Of a stretch of 64,000 nucleotides of DNA, positions 24,645-33,563 are shown piece after piece. Numbering within the stretch: the stretch's first letter is position 1; every line of letters starts with the position of its first letter. Below the pieces are notes generated by a model that made no database searches, was not told where the DNA came from, and saw only the letters and a list, made by a program, of their open reading frames with translations. Source of the DNA: Methylobacillus flagellatus (lineage in GTDB: Bacteria > Pseudomonadota > Gammaproteobacteria > Burkholderiales > Methylophilaceae); assembly GCF_005502435.1 (NCBI RefSeq), contig NZ_SCOU01000001.1:372001-436000 (forward strand), read 5' to 3'. The position numbers and the translations under genes were made by a program.

Positions 24645-27600
24645 TTACGGCAAGGTGCCTTGCGGCATGTTCTGCTGCAGTTCGAACAAGCGGATGTCCT
24701 TGCCATAACTCATCATCAGCGGCTCCTGCCGGTGTCGCAGCAGCTTGGCTATCCTCGCGGTCTCGGCACGTGCATAAGCGCCCCACTCGGTCACGCTGAG
24801 CTGGCGGTCCTGATCCTGATCGGCTGATCCACCTTCCATGGCTTTGAGTAAGGTGTGCGTGAACAGGCCGTTGTTGCGATAGCCATCCAGCGCCTCCTGG
24901 GTGGCGCTGGCCGAAGCGAACAGGTGCAAGCCCATATTGCGCGCCAGCACGCTGAACCGTGCATCGTACAGGCCGCGCACCAGTCCCTGCACACCGCCAG
25001 CATGGCAGGTATCCAGGATCACCAGCTGCCGGAACGCCTTGATACGCCGCGTGGCGTCCAGGATACGGTCCGCAGAAAACAGACTGGAAGCATCAGCGCG
25101 TCCGTCCCAGTCATGCAGCACCAGCCCGTACTGGGAGGCGGCATCCAGTGTGCCGTGGCTGGCCAGGAACCAGACGAACACGTCCTGTGGTTTGGCTTGC
25201 TGCTGTATGGTCGCCAGCGCCTGCTCCACAGCACGGCGGTCTGCATGTTCATTGAGCAGCAGCACGCCTGCCAGCCTGCCCGCAAAGCCAGCGCCCAGCT
25301 GTCGCTGGATGTACTGCGAGAAATCCTGCGCATCCTTGGCGGCATACTGCAAGGCGGAGGCATGCTCACTGTGTTTGAAATGATCCACCCCCACCGCAAG
25401 CAGCCACAGCCTGGGCGCGGGCGCCTGGCCTTCTGCCTGCACACTCACCGACTGCGGCCGACTGCTGAGATCGCCAGCCGCGTTACTTGCGATCACCGTG
25501 AACTGGTTATCACCGGGGACCAACTCCACTTGCACACGGTAATGCGCCCGCCGGTACGGGCTGCGTGGCAAAACTGGCGCCTGCGCCTTACTGATCTCGG
25601 TAACGCGCTGCAGCGTGCGTGTGAGGGCGGCATCGTCCACGCTAGACAAGCCTGATGTAGTGCTGCCTGGCTGTTGTGCAATGACATGGGCGGGCTGGGT
25701 CTTGTTGAGCACCTCGACCAGCTTGCCGTTGTGCAGCACGCGCAGCTCACCCAGACCGCCGCCCTGATCATGTGCCGAGATGGCCAAGATGACTGACTGA
25801 GTGGTCGACGGAGTAGTCGATTGTGTGCCAGTCCGTGCTGACGGCGGCTTCGATAGCAGTAGCTGCAACTGCACTGCAGGCGCCGGTCTTTGCAGGGCGT
25901 CCTGCAGGGTGACGGTGATCAGGTCATCGATCGTCTGCCTGTTCAACTGGCGCTGCACCAGATCAGGCCGGTAGAACACATCGTAGAACTGCGAGATACG
26001 GTAGACCTTGCCCTTGATGCGCACATTCAGCCAGCGATCGCCATCGGCAGAGGCAGCGAAATAGCCCTGCGGCAGGATGGAGATCCATTCCGCATCGTCG
26101 AACTGGATCATGCGCACCACTTCGCTGCCATCCTGGGCTTCCAGCAGGCGTATCGCGCCGTCGTCGCTGGCCAGCGCCAGCCGTTTGTCCTGTTGTAGCC
26201 AGCTCAGCAGCCGGGGAGCCGGTTGCATCACCCCCAGGTCACGCAAGCGCGTCAGGCTGTCAACGCTCCAGTGCAGCGTCGCCAGCTGACCAGCCGTGGT
26301 GGCCACGGCAAGCTGCCCGCCGCTGCGACTCAAGGCCATGGCCCGGACAGGCCGGTCGGCGGCATCGAAGGCCTTCATGTAAGCGGGTTCTGCACTGCCT
26401 AAGCGCCATAGCGTCACATCCGGATGACCACTGGTCACGGCGCTATCCCCAGTGGCATGCACCAGCACACTGGCGGCCGTGATGCCCCTGGGCAAGGTCC
26501 AGCGCTGCAGCGATCGTCCGCTGCTGTGATCGAACACCTCCAGCACGCCTACATGTGCATCCTGATAGGGCAAACCCTGCAAGGTACTGGACACCCACAC
26601 GCGATCGCCAGCAGGCGACAACGCTACTGCCAGCGCCTGCCCGGCGAGCGGCAACTGATGATCCAGCTGCCAGCGAGCTTGCATCTGTTTGCTCTGCGCC
26701 TCTACATCCTGCACCTCTGTACCTTGCGCCTGCCTGGACAGCAGCGAGATGGCATGCACAGCGGGCTGCTGTTGGGTGCCCGTGCTGGAAGACGCCACCA
26801 CCATACGCTGGCCGTCCTCGGTCAGCGCCGTGGCGCTGACCACGCGTGCCGGGCCCGCTGATATTTCTTCGCTCAGCACTTGATTGGGGTCGCCCTGCTC
26901 CTGTTCATAACTCAGGTGCACGTACGCTGTCTCGTCCTGTGCATTGAGCGTGGCATGACGGATCAAACGTGGCTTGAGCGGTGCCACCGTGATGGTGTCC
27001 GGGAACAGCGCTGCGATGGAGCTGAACTCGCCTGCCGTGTTCACGCCCAGCGAGGTGGTCGGCCCTAGCTGCCAGTTACTCGATGCCGCCAGACGGCCGG
27101 ATAGCAGGTCCCAGACACGCACATGCTGGGCATGGCGCCGGAAACCACGCTCCGAATACAACACACGGATGCGTTCTGCCTGCGCGTCCAGGAGCGGCTG
27201 ACCAGAGGTGATCTCGGCGAACACTTGCTGGGCGGTCAGGTAGCTGCTGGTCTGAGTACGCACACGCCCCTCGGACACGGCCAGCCGGTTCTGCGCCTCG
27301 CTGGCCACCATCTGTCTGGCCGCCACGCCGCGACCTTCCAGCACATGCTGTTGCGCCCAGCTCGTAGCGCTTTTTTGGTAGACACGCACCGCCTCGTCCC
27401 ACAAAGCCAGTGCCAACTGCTCGCCGCTGCGATCAAAACGGAGCTGCCCTTTAAGGAAAGGCGTACCCTGCGCACCGCGCGTGTTGTAAAAAACCTGAGG
27501 CGGCGCATGATCCGTCAGCTTCCAGATACGCACCGCCTCATGCCGCTGTGTGGCCTTGAGACCCTGATCCAGCAACACCTGCAGATCCATCTGCGCAGCG

Positions 27601-28427
27601 CTCGCCAGGGTCTGGCCATCCGGCGAGAACGCCAGCGCGGCGACATTGCCCTCATGGCCTTCCAGACGGCGGATCAACTGCCCGTCACGGGCATCGATGA
27701 TCCACACTGCATGTTCATTGCCACCAGCCAGACTGCCCGTCGAGAACGCCAGTTGTCGGCCATCCGGGCTGATCTGCAGGCTGGACAGTGGGCCGCTGGC
27801 CTGATGCAGGAGCTGCACTTGCTGGCTGGCGAGGTCCACCCGCAGCACATGCCCGCTACGCGTCCCCACCCAGGCCACACGCTGTTGTGCATCCATCGCC
27901 AGCGTGGTGGCCGCGCCATATTGCGCGGCTGGCAGTGCGATCTTCATCAGCGGCTCACTGCTGACACCAGACCAGCGCCACAAGCCGTCCTGCTCGCCCA
28001 GCGACCAGACCCCTGCCGCGCCCAGCGCTGTTTTCAATGCCACGATCAGCCCGGCATGCCCCTGCCAAGTGCGGATCTTCTGGCCATCGTCATAACGGCT
28101 CAACACGATATCCTGTCCGCTGCTGGCCCCGCCGGCAGAATAGACATAGCCGCCGTCCGCACTGAAATCCACCCCCAGGCACAGGCCGGTGTGAGACTGC
28201 AGCGTGCGGTATTGCAGGCCACTCTGCACATCCCAGGCGATCACCGTACCGCCACCATCACAGCTGACCAGGCGCCTGCCATCCGGCGAAAAGGCGACTG
28301 CCGTGCCGGACATGGCATGACCGGTCTGCACAAACACCTCGTGTGTTTCTTTCGCCTCTGCAGGGGCTGGGCTGGCCGCCATCGACAGCCCGGGAATTAA
28401 CAGAAGCAGCGCAATGTGCAGGTGCAT
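24645..28427 (-). CDS. WD40-repeat protein with C-terminal caspase (peptidase C14) domain
   Basis: This 1260-residue protein has a signal peptide, then many WD40-type beta-propeller units (for example AFSPDGRRLVSCDGGGTVIAWD near the start), probably two propellers up to about residue 780. A linker with Ig-like character follows, and a caspase/metacaspase domain spans about 1004-1200. The catalytic dyad is intact: His1091 in WFLASHGT and Cys1141 in LDTCHAGG. A DQDQDRQLSVTE loop at 1203-1214 fits an EF-hand calcium loop, as seen in some metacaspases. The signal peptide suggests action in the periplasm. It overlaps no neighbour and lies 3 bp after the permease gene in the operon. Target and trigger are unknown. 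Confidence 0.9.
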   Translation of the reverse strand: MHLHIALLLLIPGLSMAASPAPAEAKETHEVFVQTGHAMSGTAVAFSPDGRRLVSCDGGGTVIAWDVQSGLQYRTLQSHTGLCLGVDFSADGGYVYSAGGASSGQDIVLSRYDDGQKIRTWQGHAGLIVALKTALGAAGVWSLGEQDGLWRWSGVSSEPLMKIALPAAQYGAATTLAMDAQQRVAWVGTRSGHVLRVDLASQQVQLLHQASGPLSSLQISPDGRQLAFSTGSLAGGNEHAVWIIDARDGQLIRRLEGHEGNVAALAFSPDGQTLASAAQMDLQVLLDQGLKATQRHEAVRIWKLTDHAPPQVFYNTRGAQGTPFLKGQLRFDRSGEQLALALWDEAVRVYQKSATSWAQQHVLEGRGVAARQMVASEAQNRLAVSEGRVRTQTSSYLTAQQVFAEITSGQPLLDAQAERIRVLYSERGFRRHAQHVRVWDLLSGRLAASSNWQLGPTTSLGVNTAGEFSSIAALFPDTITVAPLKPRLIRHATLNAQDETAYVHLSYEQEQGDPNQVLSEEISAGPARVVSATALTEDGQRMVVASSSTGTQQQPAVHAISLLSRQAQGTEVQDVEAQSKQMQARWQLDHQLPLAGQALAVALSPAGDRVWVSSTLQGLPYQDAHVGVLEVFDHSSGRSLQRWTLPRGITAASVLVHATGDSAVTSGHPDVTLWRLGSAEPAYMKAFDAADRPVRAMALSRSGGQLAVATTAGQLATLHWSVDSLTRLRDLGVMQPAPRLLSWLQQDKRLALASDDGAIRLLEAQDGSEVVRMIQFDDAEWISILPQGYFAASADGDRWLNVRIKGKVYRISQFYDVFYRPDLVQRQLNRQTIDDLITVTLQDALQRPAPAVQLQLLLSKPPSARTGTQSTTPSTTQSVILAISAHDQGGGLGELRVLHNGKLVEVLNKTQPAHVIAQQPGSTTSGLSSVDDAALTRTLQRVTEISKAQAPVLPRSPYRRAHYRVQVELVPGDNQFTVIASNAAGDLSSRPQSVSVQAEGQAPAPRLWLLAVGVDHFKHSEHASALQYAAKDAQDFSQYIQRQLGAGFAGRLAGVLLLNEHADRRAVEQALATIQQQAKPQDVFVWFLASHGTLDAASQYGLVLHDWDGRADASSLFSADRILDATRRIKAFRQLVILDTCHAGGVQGLVRGLYDARFSVLARNMGLHLFASASATQEALDGYRNNGLFTHTLLKAMEGGSADQDQDRQLSVTEWGAYARAETARIAKLLRHRQEPLMMSYGKDIRLFELQQNMPQGTLP

Positions 28428-28430
28428 GAT

Positions 28431-29156
28431 TCAGATCCCGATCGCATACAGCAAAAAGGCAAGCCCTGCCCAGGCGAGCACACTGCCCAGCATGGCCCAG
28501 CGTATCGCGCCCGTCGCCAGGTACTGCACCGACTCGCGCTCGCTGTGCCTGAGGCGCCCCGGCCAGGCATACAGGCAAACCGGCAGCATGCCGCCCATGA
28601 CCAGCACCCAGGCTTTGATGGAGCAAAGCAGATAGGCCCACGGATTCAAGGCCAGCAGCACGGCACCCAGCAGCCCGGAATACGCCGTCTGATCTTGCAA
28701 GGTGGTGACCAGCATGGCAGTGAGCAGCACCGTCACCGAACCCAGCGCCGCCATGGCGAACGCCACCGCCGCATGCGCATACAAGCTGGGGATGGCCGGG
28801 AATGCCGCCGGGCCATAGCCGGCCAGTCTCAAGCCCTCGAAACCACCGTCACGTTGACGCTGATGCAGGTCGCTCGCCAGCAAGGGCGCGGCATGCAGCA
28901 ACACCACCAGCGCCACCATCAGCGGGGCGATATGCAGCACCCAGCTTTGCCATAGCGTGGTGAGCGCCGTCAGGTGAGCGCTACCCAGTACGGATGCCAG
29001 GCTGTGGAACAGCACTACCGCGAAGATGGCCGCGCCCAGCAACACATACGGCAAGGCATGGCGATGGGCCTGGGCGTAGACCTGCCAAAAATAGGCACGC
29101 GGCAAAGGCAGCCTGCAGGCAGCGCGTGCATGCCAGAGCAGTTTCAGTGTGCCCAC
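28431..29156 (-). CDS. MlaE-like ABC transporter permease
   Basis: The protein resembles MlaE, the permease of MCE-type lipid transporters. It has about five hydrophobic segments, and the stretch VLHIAPLMVALVVLLHAAPLLAS followed by DLHQRQRDGGFEGLRLAGYGP aligns in order with the MlaE signature region, though diverged. The GTG at 29156 has a perfect AGGAGG 10 nt upstream and overlaps the preceding stop (29144-29146), so translation is coupled; the upstream in-frame ATG at 29204 is less likely. The MCE and ATPase partners are in the same operon but not adjacent. Confidence 0.75.
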   Translation of the reverse strand: MGTLKLLWHARAACRLPLPRAYFWQVYAQAHRHALPYVLLGAAIFAVVLFHSLASVLGSAHLTALTTLWQSWVLHIAPLMVALVVLLHAAPLLASDLHQRQRDGGFEGLRLAGYGPAAFPAIPSLYAHAAVAFAMAALGSVTVLLTAMLVTTLQDQTAYSGLLGAVLLALNPWAYLLCSIKAWVLVMGGMLPVCLYAWPGRLRHSERESVQYLATGAIRWAMLGSVLAWAGLAFLLYAIGI

Positions 29157-29974
29157 AATTGCAGTCCCTCCTGCTCGGGTCGTTGGCTGGCCACTTGCTC
29201 CCATAACTGGCGGGCATCATGGTGGTAACCGGCACGTTCCAGCTCGGCGGCCTGCATGACACGCACGGCCACATCGGCCTCCCCCGTAAAATAAGCGGCG
29301 TAGGTCGGATCGTCCGCTGCGAGCACCTCGAACTCCGCAGTTTTGACCGCGCCAGGCTTGCCCAACTCCTCCAGCACCCAGGTGTAACGGCCCGCTGGCA
29401 GTGCTGTAGCCAGGGTATAACGGGCATCCGTGGTGCTGACATCAAGCAAGGGGATCGCGTCATGAGCGGCCATCAGGCGCACGCGGCAGCGGCCAGTGCC
29501 CTGCCAGCGCAGCGTCACGCGGTATGGCAGCACCTTTTCGTCCACAGGGCCCAGCATGCGCAGCTGATCGTTGCTGCGCATCACCACCGCCCCCAGTGCC
29601 ATGCGTTCCCGATGTGCCGGTTCGATGGCGGCCAGCGCCTGACCTGCGCCCTGGTTCGCGCATAACGCCCGTGCTGGTGCACCGCTGATGCTTTTAGGGG
29701 CACCCGCTGCCAGCATCAGGCGGGCCGGGCCGTCCACCTGCCAGCGCTGCGAACTGCCCAGATACACCAGTTGCAACTGCGCCCCGGCGGCCAGCGTGAT
29801 ATCCGCCTGTGCTGGCAGATAGTCCAGCATGCGCACCGGCTGGCTGGCACGGCCTTTTTGTTCGCTCACGATCTTGCCTTTGGCATCCACCACCACGGCC
29901 AGATCCTGTGCCCAGGCCAGCACGGGCAGCATCAAGGCCAATAGCAAAACCGTTCTATTCAGTTGATCGCGCAT
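29144..29974 (-). CDS. FecR-like periplasmic protein
   Basis: The 276-residue protein (ATG 29974, AAGGAG upstream) has a clear signal peptide ending near LAWAQ. Residues about 20-90 form a beta-rich region reminiscent of the FecR domain (a polar stretch with QPVRMLDYLPAQADITLAAGAQLQLVYLG, given only to locate it). The rest looks like an Ig-like or sandwich fold (ALPAGRYTWVLEELG) and a short helical end. FecR-type domains accompany CHASE2 proteins in many proteobacteria, which fits its place just after the CHASE2 gene. The exact role is unknown. Confidence 0.6.
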   Translation of the reverse strand: MRDQLNRTVLLLALMLPVLAWAQDLAVVVDAKGKIVSEQKGRASQPVRMLDYLPAQADITLAAGAQLQLVYLGSSQRWQVDGPARLMLAAGAPKSISGAPARALCANQGAGQALAAIEPAHRERMALGAVVMRSNDQLRMLGPVDEKVLPYRVTLRWQGTGRCRVRLMAAHDAIPLLDVSTTDARYTLATALPAGRYTWVLEELGKPGAVKTAEFEVLAADDPTYAAYFTGEADVAVRVMQAAELERAGYHHDARQLWEQVASQRPEQEGLQLWAH

Positions 29975-29984
29975 GATGCTCTCC

Positions 29985-31769
29985 TTAATCCCATACCAAC
30001 TCGTCGTAGCTGGCCGCCGTACCGGTCTGGCGTATGCCCTTGAATGCCACGGCCTCACTGATGGCGCGGCTGACACGTACCGTCATGTCGCGGCCTTCGG
30101 GTGGCGCAGCAGCCAGCTGTTCGGCCTGCTCGATCGCCTGCCCCATCACCACGAAGGGATAAGCGCCACGTATGCTCACCTGCCCACTCAGCAAGGGGCC
30201 GGCCGCCAAACCCATGGAGACCTTGATGTTCAGACCTGCGGTGGTGATCGGGCGGCTCCATACCGCAAACGAGCGCTGTAGCTGCAGCGCCGCTTCTAGC
30301 GCAGCCTGTTCAGGCGCAGGCAATGGCACCGGGATACCGAACCAGGCCGACACCTCCTGACCGTGCAAGCGGTCCAGCATGCCACCGGCGTGCTCCACCG
30401 TGTCTTTCACGGCATCGTAGAACACCGCCAGCGCATCCAGCCGAGGTGCCTGACCAGACAGCGTACCGGCATCCTCCAGATGCAGACGGATCACCAGCAC
30501 GGCCCCGGCCGTCTGACGCGGCACCAGCTCGACACTGGGGGCGCTGGAACGGGAATGCAGGATGTTGTTGAGCATGGCCGGGCTGACATGGCCCGCGAAC
30601 GCCTGGGTCAGGCGCTTGCGGTGATGGGACAGACGACGGCTCTCCAGCGCCTGACGCGACACATAGGCGGTCTTGGCTGCCAGGATCATGCCGGCCGGCA
30701 TCAGCACATGGCCCAGCCACAGCACATACAGGCAAGCGATGGGGATCAGCAGGAACAAGGACCAGTAAACGATGTTCTTCTTGAGCCCATAACCGAACCA
30801 GCAGAGGCAACAGGCCACGATCAGCAGCCATTCCAGTGGCTGCGGCACCTGCTTGAGCAAGCCCTGGTTCAACAACGCGCGTAGTAGCTGGGCATGCACC
30901 ATCACACCGGGGATGCGGCTGTTATCGGGCTCTTGCGCAAACAGCGGGGCGGGCACTTTCAATCGGTCTTCCAGCGGCAGCACCAGCCCCACCAGCACCG
31001 GCTTGCCCTGGAACCAGTCACGCAGGCCATCCACATCACCACCCTCAAACCTTGCCAGCACCTCGTGCATGGGGATGTAGTGCATGGCCGCGCCGCGCCG
31101 GAAGTCAATAAGCCCATGACCACGCTCGGGCACCTGCAGGCGCTGTGCCATACGCGCCGCCAGCCCCTGATTGCTGCCCTGCGCCGAGCATAGCGAAGAC
31201 TGCTGACGCCGCACCACACCGTCCTCGTCCCAGCACAGCAAGGCAGACGCCAGCTGCCAAGGCTGCATCAGCGCGGTATAGCCAGCAAAGATAGGACGCG
31301 GACGCAGTTGCTCGTCCAGCGTCTGCGCGAACACCAGCGGCATGCGGTCACGTGCCTCCAGGATGGGCAGCATCAGAGTGCGATCTATGCCGGGCACCAC
31401 AGATTCATAGGACTTGGCTGGCAGGACCACATCGACCCCCACCACACTGGGCTGCGCCTGCAGCAGCGCTTGCAGCAAACGCCCCAGGTGCGGGTGCCAC
31501 AAGGCGAACGGTTCCGGAAACTGCCGGAACGTGGCCTCGTCGATGCCGATGACCACCACCTCGTTGGCCAGCGGCGGCGTGGACATGCGCCGCAGGGTAC
31601 GCACCCCGGCATCGTACAAGCGCCATTCCGCACTCTGGAAACTGGCGATGGATTGCACGCTCAAGGCAAAGGTACACAAGGCCAGAAAGACCAGGCCATG
31701 CACCCACAAGCCGCCTTTTAGCAGCCACAGCTCGAGTTTTTCGTATAAGGATGTGAATCGGGAAGGCAT
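29985..31769 (-). CDS. CHASE2-domain protein with a catalytically dead adenylate/guanylate cyclase domain
   Basis: The 594-residue protein has a first membrane helix (about 21-42), an extracytoplasmic CHASE2 sensor (about 45-305), two or three more helices (312-368), and a class III cyclase fold (420-575). The cyclase landmarks can be aligned, but every key residue is changed. The first metal Asp is Arg428 (LVIRLH). The second metal Asp of the GD motif is Gln471 (HGQEVSAWFG). The base-binding Asp, transition-state Asn and Arg are Gln544, Glu547 and Gln551 (MGQAIEQAEQL). It cannot be an ordinary cAMP synthase and is more likely a binding or signalling scaffold. Confidence 0.85.
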   Translation of the reverse strand: MPSRFTSLYEKLELWLLKGGLWVHGLVFLALCTFALSVQSIASFQSAEWRLYDAGVRTLRRMSTPPLANEVVVIGIDEATFRQFPEPFALWHPHLGRLLQALLQAQPSVVGVDVVLPAKSYESVVPGIDRTLMLPILEARDRMPLVFAQTLDEQLRPRPIFAGYTALMQPWQLASALLCWDEDGVVRRQQSSLCSAQGSNQGLAARMAQRLQVPERGHGLIDFRRGAAMHYIPMHEVLARFEGGDVDGLRDWFQGKPVLVGLVLPLEDRLKVPAPLFAQEPDNSRIPGVMVHAQLLRALLNQGLLKQVPQPLEWLLIVACCLCWFGYGLKKNIVYWSLFLLIPIACLYVLWLGHVLMPAGMILAAKTAYVSRQALESRRLSHHRKRLTQAFAGHVSPAMLNNILHSRSSAPSVELVPRQTAGAVLVIRLHLEDAGTLSGQAPRLDALAVFYDAVKDTVEHAGGMLDRLHGQEVSAWFGIPVPLPAPEQAALEAALQLQRSFAVWSRPITTAGLNIKVSMGLAAGPLLSGQVSIRGAYPFVVMGQAIEQAEQLAAAPPEGRDMTVRVSRAISEAVAFKGIRQTGTAASYDELVWD

Positions 31770-31801
31770 ATCGGGTACGCGGTTCGCTTGATCCTAGCTG
31801 T

Positions 31802-32611
31802 TCAACGCAACTTGTCTGACGCGGCACGTGCCCGTTCTGCGGCCTGACGGTATTCAGCGGACCTGGCTGCATCGCCTGCGGCGGCATGCGCCTCGGCAAG
31901 CAATTGCAGATCCAGTGCGATACGCGGCGGCAGACCGAGCCGCTGGTCGATCACCAATGCCTGCTGCGCTGCCAGGATGGCAGCCTGCGCCTGCTGCAGC
32001 TTAAGCTCGGCCTGCGCCAGCACACGCAAGGCATTGGCCTGCTCGCGCGGGTTGTCTGCCGCCAGCAGACCGGCCTGACTGGCTTTATCCCGGCCCTCGA
32101 CCCAGGCGCCGCGTGCAAGGGCGATGCGGGCTTGCAGCACGGTCAATGCGGCATGGTCGGGGCAGCGGCTTTGGCATTCTGTCTGCGCCTGCAGCGCGGC
32201 AGTAGCGGCGGCTTCGCTATCCCCTTGCGCCAGCCACAACGATGCTTTGCGCCCCAGCAACTGCGACCTGTCGGCAGCGCTTAATGCCAGATCCGTCGTC
32301 AGGGCCTGCTGCACGCATTGCATGGCCTCCTCGACCCGGCCAGACTCCGACAATGCACGACTCAGCCCCAGCACCGCCTGGGTACGCTGCGGCAAGGCAT
32401 ACAAACCGTCATATAGCACCATGGCCTGCTGGAACTGCTGCACGGCGCGTTCCGGCTGCCCCAGTGCCAGCGCACTGCTGGCGGCATTGAAGCGCTGGTC
32501 TGCCTGCTGGTGCGTGGCACTGACAGGCACGCCCTTGCTGGCACAAGCGGCAGCCAGCCACATCACCATCAGTAGCACAGCTAGCAAGGTTGGCTTGACT
32601 CGGTGACTCAT
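31802..32611 (-). CDS. Putative lipoprotein with TPR-like helical repeats
   Basis: The 269-residue product starts at ATG 32611. Its signal sequence ends in LAAACAS, a possible lipobox with Cys about residue 23, so it may be lipid-anchored. The rest is Ala/Gln-rich and helical, with repeat units such as ALALGQPERAVQQFQQAM that look like tetratricopeptide repeats. It lies 8 bp after the MCE gene. TPR lipoproteins usually hold partner proteins together, and it may link the MCE, CHASE2 and caspase proteins, which is inference. Confidence 0.7.
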   Translation of the reverse strand: MSHRVKPTLLAVLLMVMWLAAACASKGVPVSATHQQADQRFNAASSALALGQPERAVQQFQQAMVLYDGLYALPQRTQAVLGLSRALSESGRVEEAMQCVQQALTTDLALSAADRSQLLGRKASLWLAQGDSEAAATAALQAQTECQSRCPDHAALTVLQARIALARGAWVEGRDKASQAGLLAADNPREQANALRVLAQAELKLQQAQAAILAAQQALVIDQRLGLPPRIALDLQLLAEAHAAAGDAARSAEYRQAAERARAASDKLR

Positions 32612-32625
32612 GGCTGACTCATGGC
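32604..32625. repeat. 11-bp direct repeat over the lipoprotein start
   Basis: GACTCATGGCT (32604-32614) and GACTCATGGCG (32615-32625) are adjacent. The first contains the start codon of the minus-strand lipoprotein gene. Confidence 0.7.
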
Positions 32626-33563
32626 GGACTCGCCTCGAAACTGTCCAGCCGCGGCGGCGCATCGACCTGGACTTGCAGGATAGTGCTGAACGGCCAGCTA
32701 TGCCGCAGCCCGTCCGACATGACAGCCGCGTCTTCCGCCACATTGCGGCCTGCACGTATGGCGGGCGGGATGTTCTGATTGAGTTCGCTCAACAGCAGGT
32801 TCACCTGCACACTGCTCTGCCTGGCCTGCCCCAACACTTCTTGCAGATCACCCAGCAGTTGGCCACGCTGCGCCGCGATGTCTTCGATCAGTGCGTTGGC
32901 ATGGGCACTGCTCTGCCTGACGTTGGCGGTGGTGCTCTCCACGTTGCGCGCCACCTGCTGCGCCTGCTGGCGCAAGCCCGGCATGGCTTGCACAGCTTGC
33001 TGGGTGATGGCGCCGACATCGGTCAGGATGGGGTCTATCTTGCTGAGCGTGCTGTTGATCTGATCCAGCGTTTTTTTGGCGGTGAGCAGCATGTCCTCCA
33101 GCTCTTGGCCAGACTCCAGCACCAAGGTCTTGCCCGCCGACAAGCGGGTCTTTTCCTTGAGGTTGGGATAGAGGTCGATATGCTTGTTGGCGACCGGTGT
33201 ATCGCGCCCCACTTTGGCGACGGTATCGCTGCTCAACAGATTGAGACGCGCGGTCTCGATACGCAGCCTGGCGCGCACCGTCAGGTCGCTCTGCAACTCG
33301 ACGGCGTCCACCTCGCCGACCTGAAAGCCGCGCAGGCGCACCGGCGTGCCCGGGTTCACGCCTGCAGCCGCCTGCAGTTCGATATACACATGGCTACTGG
33401 GTGTGAACACACCTTGCCGGTATGCGCTCAAAGCCATGAGCAGCAGCAGCGCCAGGCAAGCGATGATCCAGCCGGACTGGCTACGCCATGTCGGGCTGGG
33501 TAATGTGGGGCTGGGCTCTAAACCTGAAGTTGGCTGCACCGGGATATGCACTGGCGTGGTCAA
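32619..33563 (-). CDS. MCE-family (MlaD-like) lipid-transport protein
   Basis: The protein has one N-terminal membrane helix (near GWIIACLALLLLMALSAY) and an MCE domain that begins VYIELQAAAGVNPGTPVRLRG, then a long helical tail like MlaD/PqiB-type tethers. MCE proteins form hexameric channels that move phospholipid or other lipids between membranes. The start is set at TTG 33563: GGAGG lies 7 nt upstream and TTGA overlaps the preceding stop, so translation is coupled. The frame further upstream overlaps the ATPase-like gene. It forms a transporter set with the MlaE-like permease of this operon. Confidence 0.85.
   Translation of the reverse strand: MTTPVHIPVQPTSGLEPSPTLPSPTWRSQSGWIIACLALLLLMALSAYRQGVFTPSSHVYIELQAAAGVNPGTPVRLRGFQVGEVDAVELQSDLTVRARLRIETARLNLLSSDTVAKVGRDTPVANKHIDLYPNLKEKTRLSAGKTLVLESGQELEDMLLTAKKTLDQINSTLSKIDPILTDVGAITQQAVQAMPGLRQQAQQVARNVESTTANVRQSSAHANALIEDIAAQRGQLLGDLQEVLGQARQSSVQVNLLLSELNQNIPPAIRAGRNVAEDAAVMSDGLRHSWPFSTILQVQVDAPPRLDSFEASPP

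Noticed and set aside
27123-28400. 425-codon plus-strand frame opposite the WD40-caspase gene
   Set aside because: Antisense shadow; the minus strand shows clear WD40 units and a signal peptide.
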